In this document: one piece after another, positions 1-6,965 of the stretch
Numbering within the stretch: the stretch's first letter is position 1
Layout of the letters: every line of letters starts with the position of its first letter
Notes under the pieces: model-generated
Databases searched by the model: none
The model's input: the letters and a program-made list of their open reading frames with translations, nothing else
What the model was told of the DNA's origin: nothing
Position numbers and translations under genes: made by a program
Origin: an uncultured Eubacteriales bacterium
GTDB lineage: Bacteria; Bacillota; Clostridia; Oscillospirales; Butyricicoccaceae
DNA: 64,000 nt
Direction: 5' to 3'
Assembly (NCBI GenBank): GCA_934395135.1
Contig: CAKRRK010000007.1
Coordinates: 1-64,000 of the forward strand

Positions 1-176
1 TCGTTGGCGTCATAGCCCTCCGGCGCCACACTGGTATCAATGCCGATCGCCTCTAATGCGTTCATTTCCGATATGTCTGCAGATTCGCCGCCGGGTGCCG
101 CAAAAGCGTTCATAGGCAAAAGACTCAGCAGCATACAGATGATTAATAGGTTTGCTGTCAGTTTTTTTACGCTCAT
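1..176 (-). CDS. Secreted protein, N-terminal part only (truncated by window edge)
   Basis: The visible 58 codons start at ATG 176-174 after a good AGGAG ribosome binding site in the reverse complement of about 182-190. The N-terminus has a classical Sec signal peptide: basic MSVKK, a hydrophobic core (LLIICMLLSLL) and a cleavage-like AFA-A site around residue 26. The mature part begins with an acidic, low-complexity stretch. The rest lies outside the window, so no function can be assigned; it is exported or surface-anchored. It is transcribed away from the DUF2442 and LuxR genes' upstream side but on the same strand. Confidence 0.7.
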   Translation of the reverse strand, partial: MSVKKLTANLLIICMLLSLLPMNAFAAPGGESADISEMNALEAIGIDTSVAPEGYDAN

Positions 177-250
177 ACAGAAGTCTCCTCTACTTACAAA
201 TTTTCTTGTCCTCTTTTTTACTATAATCTGAAAAGCATGGAACTGATATC

Positions 251-562
251 CTACTCGGCATACGAATCGGTTGGCACTACGGTAGTTAGAAGCCACAGCC
301 ATGCAATGGATTCAGATAGATGCTCAGTCACATTTCCAACCGCATCGTGACCGTCTGATACTGCAGAGATAACATGGTTATTGGACAGAGTCAAACCGCC
401 ACATTCGTTCCGGGAAAGGACACAGGCCCCTTTTACCGCCTCAGCCTCTGTTGTGCAAACGGGCTGATGCATGCCAGCGCTATGGTGGGCAGTGGAGGCA
501 GGATCACAAAGAACTTCAGTTGCGGACTCAATCATCACTTTTTCATAGCATTTCCTCCTCAT
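251..562 (-). CDS. Uncertain 103-codon ORF overlapping the end of the DUF2442 gene
   Basis: The frame begins 4 bp inside the preceding DUF2442 gene, which suggests translational coupling. However, the AGGAGG sequence overlaps its first codons, and the best-spaced ATG after that site belongs to another frame and stops after three codons. The product is rich in Cys and His with no recognisable domain or membrane segment. It may be a frame-shifted remnant of the small partner gene (for example a DUF4160-like protein) that often accompanies DUF2442. I do not recognise it and give it low weight. Confidence 0.25.
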   Translation of the reverse strand: MRRKCYEKVMIESATEVLCDPASTAHHSAGMHQPVCTTEAEAVKGACVLSRNECGGLTLSNNHVISAVSDGHDAVGNVTEHLSESIAWLWLLTTVVPTDSYAE

Positions 563-807
563 CCGTCCATTTGCATGGAGTCCAGCAGCTCGTTGATGGA
601 TGCCCGGACGCGATAGTTACCATCATCCCAGACCACCTCGCTGTCTTCCAGCCTTGCTGTGCCGAACAATTCCGGTGAAGCCAAGCGTCCAAATCGAATG
701 GCATGAATCCGTTGCCGCATGTCCACGATGGCCTCGCTGCCATTGAGAAAACACAGCTTCAACCGATACTCAGGCAGCACCTGCAATGTTACTCCTATGG
801 AATTCAT
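559..807 (-). CDS. DUF2442 domain protein
   Basis: The 82-residue product matches the whole DUF2442 pattern: an N-terminal strand with a leucine-rich 'plots to sequence' segment (LPEYRLKLCFLNG), an acidic VDM turn, a short helix ending in LFG, and the typical VVWDDG near residue 62 followed by a C-terminal helix. Family members are 75-100 residues, so this one is full length. DUF2442 genes are usually found beside DUF4160 genes in two-gene modules that resemble toxin-antitoxin pairs, but their function is not established. Here the partner position is occupied by a dubious ORF (251-562), so the module may be broken. The ATG at 807 follows GGGAGGCGATTAG. Confidence 0.7.
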   Translation of the reverse strand: MNSIGVTLQVLPEYRLKLCFLNGSEAIVDMRQRIHAIRFGRLASPELFGTARLEDSEVVWDDGNYRVRASINELLDSMQMDG

Positions 808-896
808 CTAATCGCCTCCCTTGTGCATAAATAACGGCATAAAATAACAGTATGGGATTTCTGCTTTTATCATACAGAAATTCCATGCTGTCCGCC

Positions 897-912
897 TCCC
901 CCGAAAGGGGGA
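897..912. other. GAAA-tetraloop hairpin between the DUF2442 and LuxR genes
   Basis: Six G:C-rich base pairs (TCCCCC/GGGGGA) enclose a GAAA loop. On the plus strand a short T run follows (913-917), on the minus strand none does, although the only nearby ended gene is the minus-strand LuxR gene. It may be a weak terminator; the strand that uses it is unclear. Confidence 0.3.
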
Positions 913-923
913 TTTTTGAGGGA

Positions 924-3377
924 CTATTTCAGCAGATCCACCAGTTTGCTTCGGCGGTCGATGCTGGTCTTGTTGAAAATGCTTCGGATGTGACTCTTGA
1001 CCGTCTCCTCGGAGATGAAGAGCCTTGCGGCGATCTCCTTGTTCCGCAGACCCTCCGCCGCCAACTGGGCCACCTCCCGCTCCCGGTCGCTGAGCTCTCC
1101 CATCTGATCTGGATGCTTTTCCAGCATGGCGAAGATCCGGCTCTCCTCCGCTTTGGTATAGTGGATCTCCAACGCCTTGATCTCCACAATGGCCCGCTCA
1201 TGCTTCTTCCGAATGGAGGGGAGCAGGAACAGGACGGAAAGATATTTTCGGAAGCAGGCCAGGAAGGTAAAGTTCCGATCCTCCTCCGCCAGCGTCAGAG
1301 ACTGCTCCAGATAGTCCGCCGCCTTTGGGATCGACCCGATGGCCAGGTAGCACAGGGCCAGTCCCACGTACATAAAGTTGCGGGTGGACAGGGAGATGAG
1401 GCGGCTGTCCAGTTGGAGGGACGCCTCCACACTGGCAATGGCCCGCTTGTACTCCTTTCGCAGGATCAGGTCGGTGATGCGGTTGGTCTTTGCCATAAAA
1501 TTGGTAAAGGTCAGGTCGTCCAGCATATCCGACGCCCCCCTGGCCCACACCGCGGAGCGGTCCGGCTCCATCATCAGACCCAAAAGATATGTACGCACTG
1601 TTTCTGCCATCTGGGTGTTGATGGCGGTATGCTGGAGAAACGGATAGGCCAGCGCCTTGGTTTCCAAATACTCGATGGCTTTTTGCAGGGAGATCATATC
1701 CGACTGATAGATGGCGTTGATCCCCAGCAGCAACGCCGCGCCGTAGGTGACCGTGGCGCTCTGCCACCGCTCGGACAGCAGGGCCGCGCGGTGGGCATAG
1801 ATGTCCGATTCGTCGAAGCGTCCCTGCACGCTGAGAGCCTCGCCAAGATACAGCTCATAGGCCCCGGCCCCATGGTGATTAGTCAGTCGATCATAGACCT
1901 CCAGCATCTCCCGCAGTTCCTCCGCCGTCTCCATCATTTTTCCCGGTGTACGGTAAAACAGATACCACATGGAAGTGGTGCCAAACAGATAGGGCTCCTT
2001 CGGCGTGAACAGGGCGGAAGGGGCACTCATCAACTGCTCCGCCGCCAGATACCGGGCTTTCATTGCGGGAATGTTAGGAAATTCCCGCAATGCGGACACC
2101 ATGTACCATTCGCCCATCAGTTGGGGGTCGCCGCTCTCCTCAAGGATGTCCCGACTCTGCTCCAGGGCGGCCTCGAAGCCGTCAAAATCCACACCCGCAA
2201 ACAGCGCCAGACACAGCCGCAGCATAGATATGGGATGGCGGGAAAGAACGGCACGGGAACATCGGGAGAGAACCGTCTGCGCAAGCTCGGTATAGCTGAG
2301 GGCACCAAAGGTTTCATTCAGCAGTCCAACCAGTTGACAAGAAAGTAACTTCTCATCATTGTCTGCTCGGAAAAAACATTCCACGGCTTTTGAGGTGTTG
2401 TTTGCCTCATGATAGATCTCTCCAGCAGCGCTATAAACCTGCCCACGAAAATCCTGCGGCATCTCCGCTAACATTCGCAGGAGAAAATTACGCAGCAGTT
2501 CATGGGGATACCCGGCACGGGTACGACGGTCGTGGAGCAGAAGTGGAATGCGCACAAGGAGATTGTATAGCTCTGCCTCCTGATTGGGGGCAATCTGAGA
2601 CAGCTGTTCCTCCCGAATACAGTCAAATACAGATACTCTCAGAATCAGTTCCTGTTCCTCTCGGGAAATCTTTCGCCAGAAAAACTCTTGGAGGAGTCCA
2701 TCTATATCCCGAAATTCCGGTAAAGCACTGCCATTCTCACGCAAGTTTTCAAAATACAGAGATACCGCAGCGGCCCAACCCTCGGTATTCCGATAAATAA
2801 CCTCCGCCTGCTGCCTGGAAAGTTCCAGCCCAAGCTGCCGGCCGTACTCCGGAATATCTCTGCGACTGAGAAGCAATTCGCGGGAGGCAAGACGGTAGAT
2901 GCCAGCCGTGTTTTCAAACACCGCCCGCAGACGCCCAAAGTTTTGGGAAATCAGTATCATATGTAGTCCGTCCCGCTCCCGATCTGCCATGGCTCGCAGG
3001 AGTGGCAACGGCCAGTTATCTCCGATCATCTGGAAGTTGTCGAGAATCAAGTAGCAGGGCTCCGGAACAGAGATTTCGGAGAGAATATCCGCAGCTTCGC
3101 CCACATTGCTGCGGTTCAAAAATCCTAACTGACGTAGGGACTCGCCGGCCGCCTTATTCAGCCGGCTAATCTGTTGGACAAACCAGTCCAGACTACTGTC
3201 TTGATGGAAGCTCACCGCCGTAAACCAATGGACCTGTTCAGAGGGAATATCCCGCATGGCCCAGCGGACCGCGGTGGTCTTGCCATATCCCGCTGGCGCT
3301 TCCAGCATAGAGAGGCCGCACTGATGCAGCCGGGAGAGCTTTTCGGTAATTTCTTCCGAAAAATAGAGTTGCTCCAT
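924..3377 (-). CDS. MalT-like LuxR-family transcriptional regulator (STAND ATPase)
   Basis: This 817-residue protein has the architecture of the MalT/large ATP-binding LuxR (LAL) group. A Walker A motif (APAGYGKTT) lies at about residues 27-35, a Walker B-like LILDN near residue 110, then AAA-like and winged-helix regions, a long helical TPR-like middle (about 330-740), and a C-terminal LuxR helix-turn-helix (about 755-815, with SDREREV, NKEIAARL and TVKSHI). In MalT, ATP and an inducer bound to the TPR-like part drive oligomerisation and activation of target promoters. The target here is unknown; the adjacent secreted protein is a possibility. The start is set by AAGGGGGTG seven bases upstream of ATG 3377, and a promoter is seen at 3405-3433. 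Confidence 0.88.
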   Translation of the reverse strand: MEQLYFSEEITEKLSRLHQCGLSMLEAPAGYGKTTAVRWAMRDIPSEQVHWFTAVSFHQDSSLDWFVQQISRLNKAAGESLRQLGFLNRSNVGEAADILSEISVPEPCYLILDNFQMIGDNWPLPLLRAMADRERDGLHMILISQNFGRLRAVFENTAGIYRLASRELLLSRRDIPEYGRQLGLELSRQQAEVIYRNTEGWAAAVSLYFENLRENGSALPEFRDIDGLLQEFFWRKISREEQELILRVSVFDCIREEQLSQIAPNQEAELYNLLVRIPLLLHDRRTRAGYPHELLRNFLLRMLAEMPQDFRGQVYSAAGEIYHEANNTSKAVECFFRADNDEKLLSCQLVGLLNETFGALSYTELAQTVLSRCSRAVLSRHPISMLRLCLALFAGVDFDGFEAALEQSRDILEESGDPQLMGEWYMVSALREFPNIPAMKARYLAAEQLMSAPSALFTPKEPYLFGTTSMWYLFYRTPGKMMETAEELREMLEVYDRLTNHHGAGAYELYLGEALSVQGRFDESDIYAHRAALLSERWQSATVTYGAALLLGINAIYQSDMISLQKAIEYLETKALAYPFLQHTAINTQMAETVRTYLLGLMMEPDRSAVWARGASDMLDDLTFTNFMAKTNRITDLILRKEYKRAIASVEASLQLDSRLISLSTRNFMYVGLALCYLAIGSIPKAADYLEQSLTLAEEDRNFTFLACFRKYLSVLFLLPSIRKKHERAIVEIKALEIHYTKAEESRIFAMLEKHPDQMGELSDREREVAQLAAEGLRNKEIAARLFISEETVKSHIRSIFNKTSIDRRSKLVDLLK

Positions 3378-3404
3378 CCAATCACCCCCTTTCTTCCCAG
3401 TTTC

Positions 3405-3433
3405 ATTATAAAAGAATGAATCCTGCTTGTCAC
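3405..3433 (-). promoter_or_regulatory. Sigma-A promoter for the LuxR/MalT-like gene
   Basis: On the minus strand GTGACA (3433-3428) and TATAAT (3410-3405) are separated by 17 bp. The -10 lies about 28 bases upstream of the start codon, leaving a short leader with the GGGGGTG site. Confidence 0.65.
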
Positions 3434-3543
3434 TCCCTTGAATGGGTGATTTTTAGGAGTAGCAATTACAGCAAGCCGGTTTCAGTTGTAAAACGGCCTG
3501 AAATACGACGAAATGCCCCCAACCCATTCGGAAGAGGGAAATT

Positions 3544-3760
3544 TCAAAAGTGGTGCGACAGATAGCCGTTGAATTCCACCAGTAGCTTATACGGATCATT
3601 CAGGCTCATTGCTTTCAGTGGAGGCACCTGCTCCATCTGATTCATGTAGGTCCAGACCTCCATAGCAATGTGGCCGGCCCGAAAGCACAGGTCCAATACG
3701 CCGGAGGTGTCCAGATGCTCCTTGTAGATTCGGGCCAGTTTGGGGCCCGTCCCGCAAAAT
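3544..3760 (-). pseudogene. C-terminal fragment of an unrecognised protein
   Basis: An open frame of 80 codons runs from 3786 to 3544, but its first dozen codons read through a perfect hairpin (3771-3804), so the real homologous part probably starts near 3760. The readable segment (for example LARIYKEHLDTSG and MEVWTYMNQMEQVPPL) looks like a folded protein's C-terminus rather than random sequence. No ribosome binding site or upstream coding continues on the other side of the hairpin. I interpret it as the remaining 3' end of a gene cut off near the tRNA-Ala gene; the family is not recognised. Confidence 0.4.
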
Positions 3761-3770
3761 ATCCAAATTT

Positions 3771-3804
3771 CAAGACCCTTTTGCATTTAAGCAAAAGGGT
3801 CTTG
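3771..3804 (-). terminator. Perfect hairpin downstream of tRNA-Ala
   Basis: Fourteen base pairs (CAAGACCCTTTTGC with its complement) enclose a six-base loop. It lies 55 bp beyond the 3' end of tRNA-Ala(CGC) and is the probable end of the tRNA transcript. The following T tract is poor (AAATTT), so efficiency is uncertain. Confidence 0.55.
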
Positions 3805-3861
3805 TGGGGCTTGAAAACACTCGCTTTTTGAGCAAATAGCTTTTTTACCCTATACTTTTGG

Positions 3862-3934
3862 TGGACCTGAGGAGATTCGAACTCCCGACCCCCACAATGC
3901 GAATGTGGTGCGCTCCCAACTGCGCTACAAGCCC
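3862..3934 (-). tRNA. tRNA-Ala(CGC)
   Basis: The minus strand folds as a full cloverleaf: acceptor GGGCTTG with CAGGTCC (two G-T type pairs), D-arm GCGCAGTTGGGAGCGC, anticodon stem CCACA/TGTGG with loop TTCGCAT giving anticodon CGC (alanine codon GCG), and T-arm GGGAG-TTCGAAT-CTCCT. The discriminator A at 3862 is followed by an encoded CCA (3861-3859). It lies about 155 bp downstream of tRNA-Leu on the same strand. Confidence 0.93.
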
Positions 3935-4057
3935 GGATGAAAAAAAGAGAATATACACCCCTGCGGTACTGAAAAGACAAACAAGGCAATGGCCGGAGCT
4001 ACAACTCCGCGGATCGGACAAAATTCAGATTCCGTGCCTGGTTGCTTTGAAAAGGTT

Positions 4058-4088
4058 GCCGGAGCAAGCGCCTGCCGTTTGCTCCGGC
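4058..4088 (-). terminator. Hairpin between tRNA-Leu and tRNA-Ala
   Basis: A ten-pair stem (GCCGGAGCAA/TTGCTCCGGC) begins two bases after the encoded CCA of tRNA-Leu(TAA). It may terminate or serve as the processing point of the tRNA-Leu transcript; the T tract after it is weak. Confidence 0.5.
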
Positions 4089-4092
4089 ATGG

Positions 4093-4177
4093 TGCCGCTG
4101 ACCGGAATCGAACCGGTACGGATTATTCGTCCGAGGGATTTTAAGTCCCTTGTGTCTACCTATTCCACCACAGCGGC
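4093..4177 (-). tRNA. tRNA-Leu(TAA)
   Basis: A class II tRNA of 85 bases reads on the minus strand. The acceptor GCCGCTG pairs perfectly with CAGCGGC; the anticodon stem AGGGA/TCCCT holds loop CTTAAAA, giving anticodon TAA (leucine UUA). A long variable arm and a T-arm with GGTTCGATTCC are present. Discriminator A at 4093 is followed by encoded CCA (4092-4090). Its own promoter lies at 4189-4217. Confidence 0.94.
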
Positions 4178-4188
4178 GTTGTGTAAAT

Positions 4189-4217
4189 ATTATAGCAAGT
4201 TGACTGCCGGTTGTCAA
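4189..4217 (-). promoter_or_regulatory. Consensus promoter of tRNA-Leu(TAA)
   Basis: TTGACA (4217-4212) and TATAAT (4194-4189) are both perfect consensus hexamers with a 17-bp spacer, 12 bp upstream of the tRNA 5' end. Confidence 0.85.
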
Positions 4218-4316
4218 CAAAAGAAACCCGCGATCCAGCCGCGGTACGCGGACACGCCCCGCCCCAGGCGGGGGCGCAGGCTTATCCGGCCCGCACCCCA
4301 CGGGAAAGCGGCCGGT

Positions 4317-4724
4317 TTACCCAATGACCGCGTAATGGTAATGATATCCGTTCTCGTTAAGCTGGTATAGTCCGCCATTGGCGGAAACGGTGCCGGTGTA
4401 ATACCAGCGGACGCTGGTGTCGTCCCATTCTATCGTGATAATCGCGTTATCAAAATTTAAAACCGTCTTTGCCCGGGCGGTGTTTTTCACAACGGCAAAT
4501 CCTGCCTCCACTCGCTCGTCGCATGTCACGAAAAGCACCTTTGGAACAAATTCCACCGAGACCGTGGTTTTGTGCTCCGCGCCGTATGTGCCGTCTCCGG
4601 TATAGTCGCCGAGCGCTGTGCGGCACCTCGTGTCAATTGCCGCATTGGCCTGGGAAATTCTGGCGTTAAAGCTTTCCATGTTCACAGGATCAATGCTTTG
4701 GAACTGGTCGATCATACGAGCCAT
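4317..4724 (-). CDS. Phage tail-fibre-tip-like protein
   Basis: This 135-residue protein is the last of three overlapping phage-type genes. Its N-terminal third is helical; from about residue 38 it carries the glycine-rich GDYTGDGTYG followed by alternating beta strands (SVEFVPKVLFVT), a pattern common at the receptor-binding tip of tail-fibre or tail-collar proteins. The start ATG overlaps the previous gene by 13 bp, with a GGAGG inside that gene, so translation is coupled. In complete phages a protein at this place follows the DUF2313 protein and contributes to host contact. The short length suggests a minimal fibre or a trimmed one. The identification as fibre tip is an inference from motif and position. 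Confidence 0.6.
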   Translation of the reverse strand: MARMIDQFQSIDPVNMESFNARISQANAAIDTRCRTALGDYTGDGTYGAEHKTTVSVEFVPKVLFVTCDERVEAGFAVVKNTARAKTVLNFDNAIITIEWDDTSVRWYYTGTVSANGGLYQLNENGYHYHYAVIG

Positions 4725-5266
4725 CCTCCTTTCTCAAATTCTGCAAACTGCAAATCCAGCGCATCCAGCTGGGCAAAGGTCAGGCACTGTGCGGCAAGTT
4801 CTGACCACATAGTATACATGTAATCCGTGTGCAGCGCGATGTTTGCCGGCAGCAGACCGCGCAGCGCCCGGACAATGGCGCCGGTGTCGGCGGCATCTGT
4901 CCGGTATTTCACATAAAAATCCGTTCCACCCACGCATTCCGTGAAAATGGACGGGCCGAAATAGTGTTGCGCCGTTTGCCGGATGGTGTAAAGATTTACG
5001 GGCAGATAGGAGGACAGCTTGCCGATCACGGTTTGCCGCTGTTCTTCCGTGCCGCCGTCACAGAAGCAGTCCAGAATGGAAGCGAACCGGGAAAGCCCTG
5101 TGTCGTCTGCCGTGGTGGCGTACAGATTGTCCAACACCGTTTTTTCTGCGGTGAAAAAATCGTTCAGCAGCCGGGCCGCCGCGCCGCACAAGGCGGAAAA
5201 TTCCGGAAGCTCCCTTAGAATTTCCGGCGTCATGCGCTGTGTATCCATGGGGTTCTCATACAGCAT
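4712..5266 (-). CDS. DUF2313 / YmfQ-like phage baseplate protein (tail protein I analogue)
   Basis: The 184-residue product fits the DUF2313 family (YmfQ, XkdU, Mu Gp48-like), which forms the baseplate wedge end next to the gpJ-like protein. Typical features are the N-terminal LPEF segment, a central helical block and the GGTDFYVKY region near residue 128 where the family has a conserved ligand-like strand. The ATG at 5266 lies inside the end of the baseplate J gene (11-bp overlap) and is preceded by GGAGGCGAC; an in-frame upstream extension is very Arg-rich and belongs to the shadow of the previous gene. Length is normal for the family. Confidence 0.8.
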   Translation of the reverse strand: MLYENPMDTQRMTPEILRELPEFSALCGAAARLLNDFFTAEKTVLDNLYATTADDTGLSRFASILDCFCDGGTEEQRQTVIGKLSSYLPVNLYTIRQTAQHYFGPSIFTECVGGTDFYVKYRTDAADTGAIVRALRGLLPANIALHTDYMYTMWSELAAQCLTFAQLDALDLQFAEFEKGGWLV

Positions 5267-6344
5267 CCGCCGTCGCCTCCTCCGTAATGACAATGGCTCC
5301 CGGCACCGCCGCCTCGTAGACGGCGGCGGTTTTTTGCAGGCGAAAGTTTTCCGCCTTGCCGCAAAGCTGCACATCCGTTACATCCTGCACGCCGGAGACC
5401 GCCAGCACACGGCTGATGATCCCGGCCACGGAAACCTCCGGGGTTTCAAATCCCATTTCCCGGATGGCATCCCGCACCGCCTGTTCCGCCAGAGGCTGCA
5501 CGGTGGAAAAAGCGGCGCCGTCGTGTACGGCGATGGCAAGGGATACCGGAACCTCCACCTCCTGGCAGGTTTTCACCGTCACTGTGTGGCCGATAGGCTT
5601 GACAGAAGCGGGATTTTCATCGGCGTAGCAATAGGCTGCCTTGGCCAGCACCTTGGCGGAGACGGCCTTGCCGTCGGCGTTTCCCACCACAGCCGTCACG
5701 CAGCCCGGTCCGGCATCCTCTGCGGAAAAGACTTTGGCGGCGCCGATGCCGGTGACTGCCAGCAGGTGGTTTTGGTAATCCGAACAATTGCCGCAAAAGG
5801 CAGGCGCGGACAAATAGGATAAAATTCGCTGCCGCAGGCTGTCGTCGTCTTCCAGGTCCGTGCCGTAGGAAACCGTACTGGTAATGGACGCGGTTTCCAG
5901 GGCGGGAACATATTCGCAGGGGATCAGCAGGTCCAGGCAGGCGTTTGCTGCCGCGCCGCCCTCGTCTGCGGTAAGATAATAGGCGGTGTTCGATAGCTTT
6001 TCCGTTGCGGTAAAGGCGATGCCGCCGCACAAAAAGCGCAAGCCGGTCAGTTCCGGCAGCTCTTCCGCGTCTTGGGAAAACGTAAATTCTCCATGCTTTA
6101 CCGCTTGGGCCGCCTCTTTTCGCCGGATGCCGTACTGTGCCGCGATCCGGTCCAGATATTCGCCGGCGGCGGTATCCGGAAAATGCAGGTCAGAGAAATG
6201 GGCAAGTTCCGTATAGGCTGCCGCCAGCAGGGCGCATATCGGCGCCACCGCCGTATAAATCAGACTGCCTTCCCGCTTATCCAGATCGGACGGCACCAGC
6301 GCCAGGGCTTGGGACAGCAGTGATTCATAGGTTTTTGTTTCCAT
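5256..6344 (-). CDS. Baseplate J-like (XkdT/gp47) phage protein
   Basis: The 362-residue product is a full-length member of the baseplate J family, which builds the wedge of contractile tails (phage Mu gp47, B. subtilis PBSX XkdT). It shows the conserved N-terminal KREGSLIY, the FPDTAAGEYLDRIAAQYGI signature near residues 52-72, and the central DDDSLRQRIL motif near residue 190. ATG 6344 follows AAGGAG with good spacing. It is the first of three overlapping genes. No sheath, tube, tape-measure, spike or lysis genes are in the neighbourhood, so a working tail cannot be built from this locus alone, yet the reading frames are intact. Confidence 0.88.
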   Translation of the reverse strand: METKTYESLLSQALALVPSDLDKREGSLIYTAVAPICALLAAAYTELAHFSDLHFPDTAAGEYLDRIAAQYGIRRKEAAQAVKHGEFTFSQDAEELPELTGLRFLCGGIAFTATEKLSNTAYYLTADEGGAAANACLDLLIPCEYVPALETASITSTVSYGTDLEDDDSLRQRILSYLSAPAFCGNCSDYQNHLLAVTGIGAAKVFSAEDAGPGCVTAVVGNADGKAVSAKVLAKAAYCYADENPASVKPIGHTVTVKTCQEVEVPVSLAIAVHDGAAFSTVQPLAEQAVRDAIREMGFETPEVSVAGIISRVLAVSGVQDVTDVQLCGKAENFRLQKTAAVYEAAVPGAIVITEEATADAV

Positions 6345-6370
6345 AAATTCTCCTTTCTTCCAAATAAGAA

Positions 6371-6393
6371 AAGGAATGCCACTGGCATTCCTT
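6371..6393 (-). terminator. Hairpin just upstream of the baseplate trio
   Basis: A ten-pair stem (AAGGAATGCC/GGCATTCCTT) with a three-base loop sits 27 bp before the baseplate J start. On the minus strand it is followed by TTCTTATTT, as in an intrinsic terminator. There is no gene left upstream that it would terminate. Confidence 0.5.
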
Positions 6394-6506
6394 ATAACAT
6401 TTAATACTACAGGCAAATTTCGGGGCTGTCAACGGAAAAACGGCATAATTTACAGCAAACTGCAAACGATAGGAACAAATATATTTGAAAAAAGGAGAGC
6501 CATTGG

Positions 6507-6950
6507 ATGAAAGTAACGTCGGAAACGTATGATAAAATGCTCAAAGAACAATCGCCGCCCTCGCCTTTGCTGCGGGATATGCTGTGGGCCTTTGTGATTG
6601 GCGGTGGAATCTGCATGCTGGGGCAGTGGATTTTAAACCGTTACCTTGCTCTGGGCCTCAGCGAAAAGGACGCCGGCGCCGCCACTTCTATTACGCTCAT
6701 CTGCATCGGCGCGCTGCTCACCGGATTTCATCTGTATGACAAGGTGGCGAAATTTGCAGGGGCCGGCACTCTTGTCCCTATCACCGGATTTGCAAACGCC
6801 ATTGTTTCCTCTGCACTGGAGTTTAAGAGCGAAGGCTATATTCTGGGAACTGCCTCCAAAATGTTCACCATTGCGGGGCCGGTGCTGGTGTTTGGCATTA
6901 CGGCCTCGGTGGTGTATGGTTTGGTGCTGTTTTTTGTGGGAATTTTTTAA
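6507..6950 (+). CDS. spoVAC: Stage V sporulation protein AC
   Basis: The 147-residue integral membrane protein has four hydrophobic segments (about 25-45, 58-80, 92-108, 120-145) and the family signature ICMLGQW, followed by DKVAKFAGAGTLVPITGFAN. SpoVAC is a mechanosensitive component of the inner spore membrane channel that imports dipicolinic acid into the forespore and releases it on germination. ATG 6507 follows AAGGAGAGCC. It begins a three-gene unit with spoVAD (15-bp gap) and spoVAE. Expression is expected from forespore sigma-G in the family; I could not find a convincing sigma-G -35/-10 pair in front of it. Confidence 0.95.
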   Translation: MKVTSETYDKMLKEQSPPSPLLRDMLWAFVIGGGICMLGQWILNRYLALGLSEKDAGAATSITLICIGALLTGFHLYDKVAKFAGAGTLVPITGFANAIVSSALEFKSEGYILGTASKMFTIAGPVLVFGITASVVYGLVLFFVGIF

Positions 6951-6965
6951 GGCGGTGAGGAATAG

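Noticed and set aside
3642..3989. 115-codon frame through tRNA-Ala
   Set aside because: It reads across the tRNA gene and hairpin and cannot be a protein gene.
6421..6506. Sigma-G promoter before spoVAC
   Set aside because: A CATAATTT sequence at 6444 resembles a -10, but no acceptable -35 lies 17 or 18 bp upstream.
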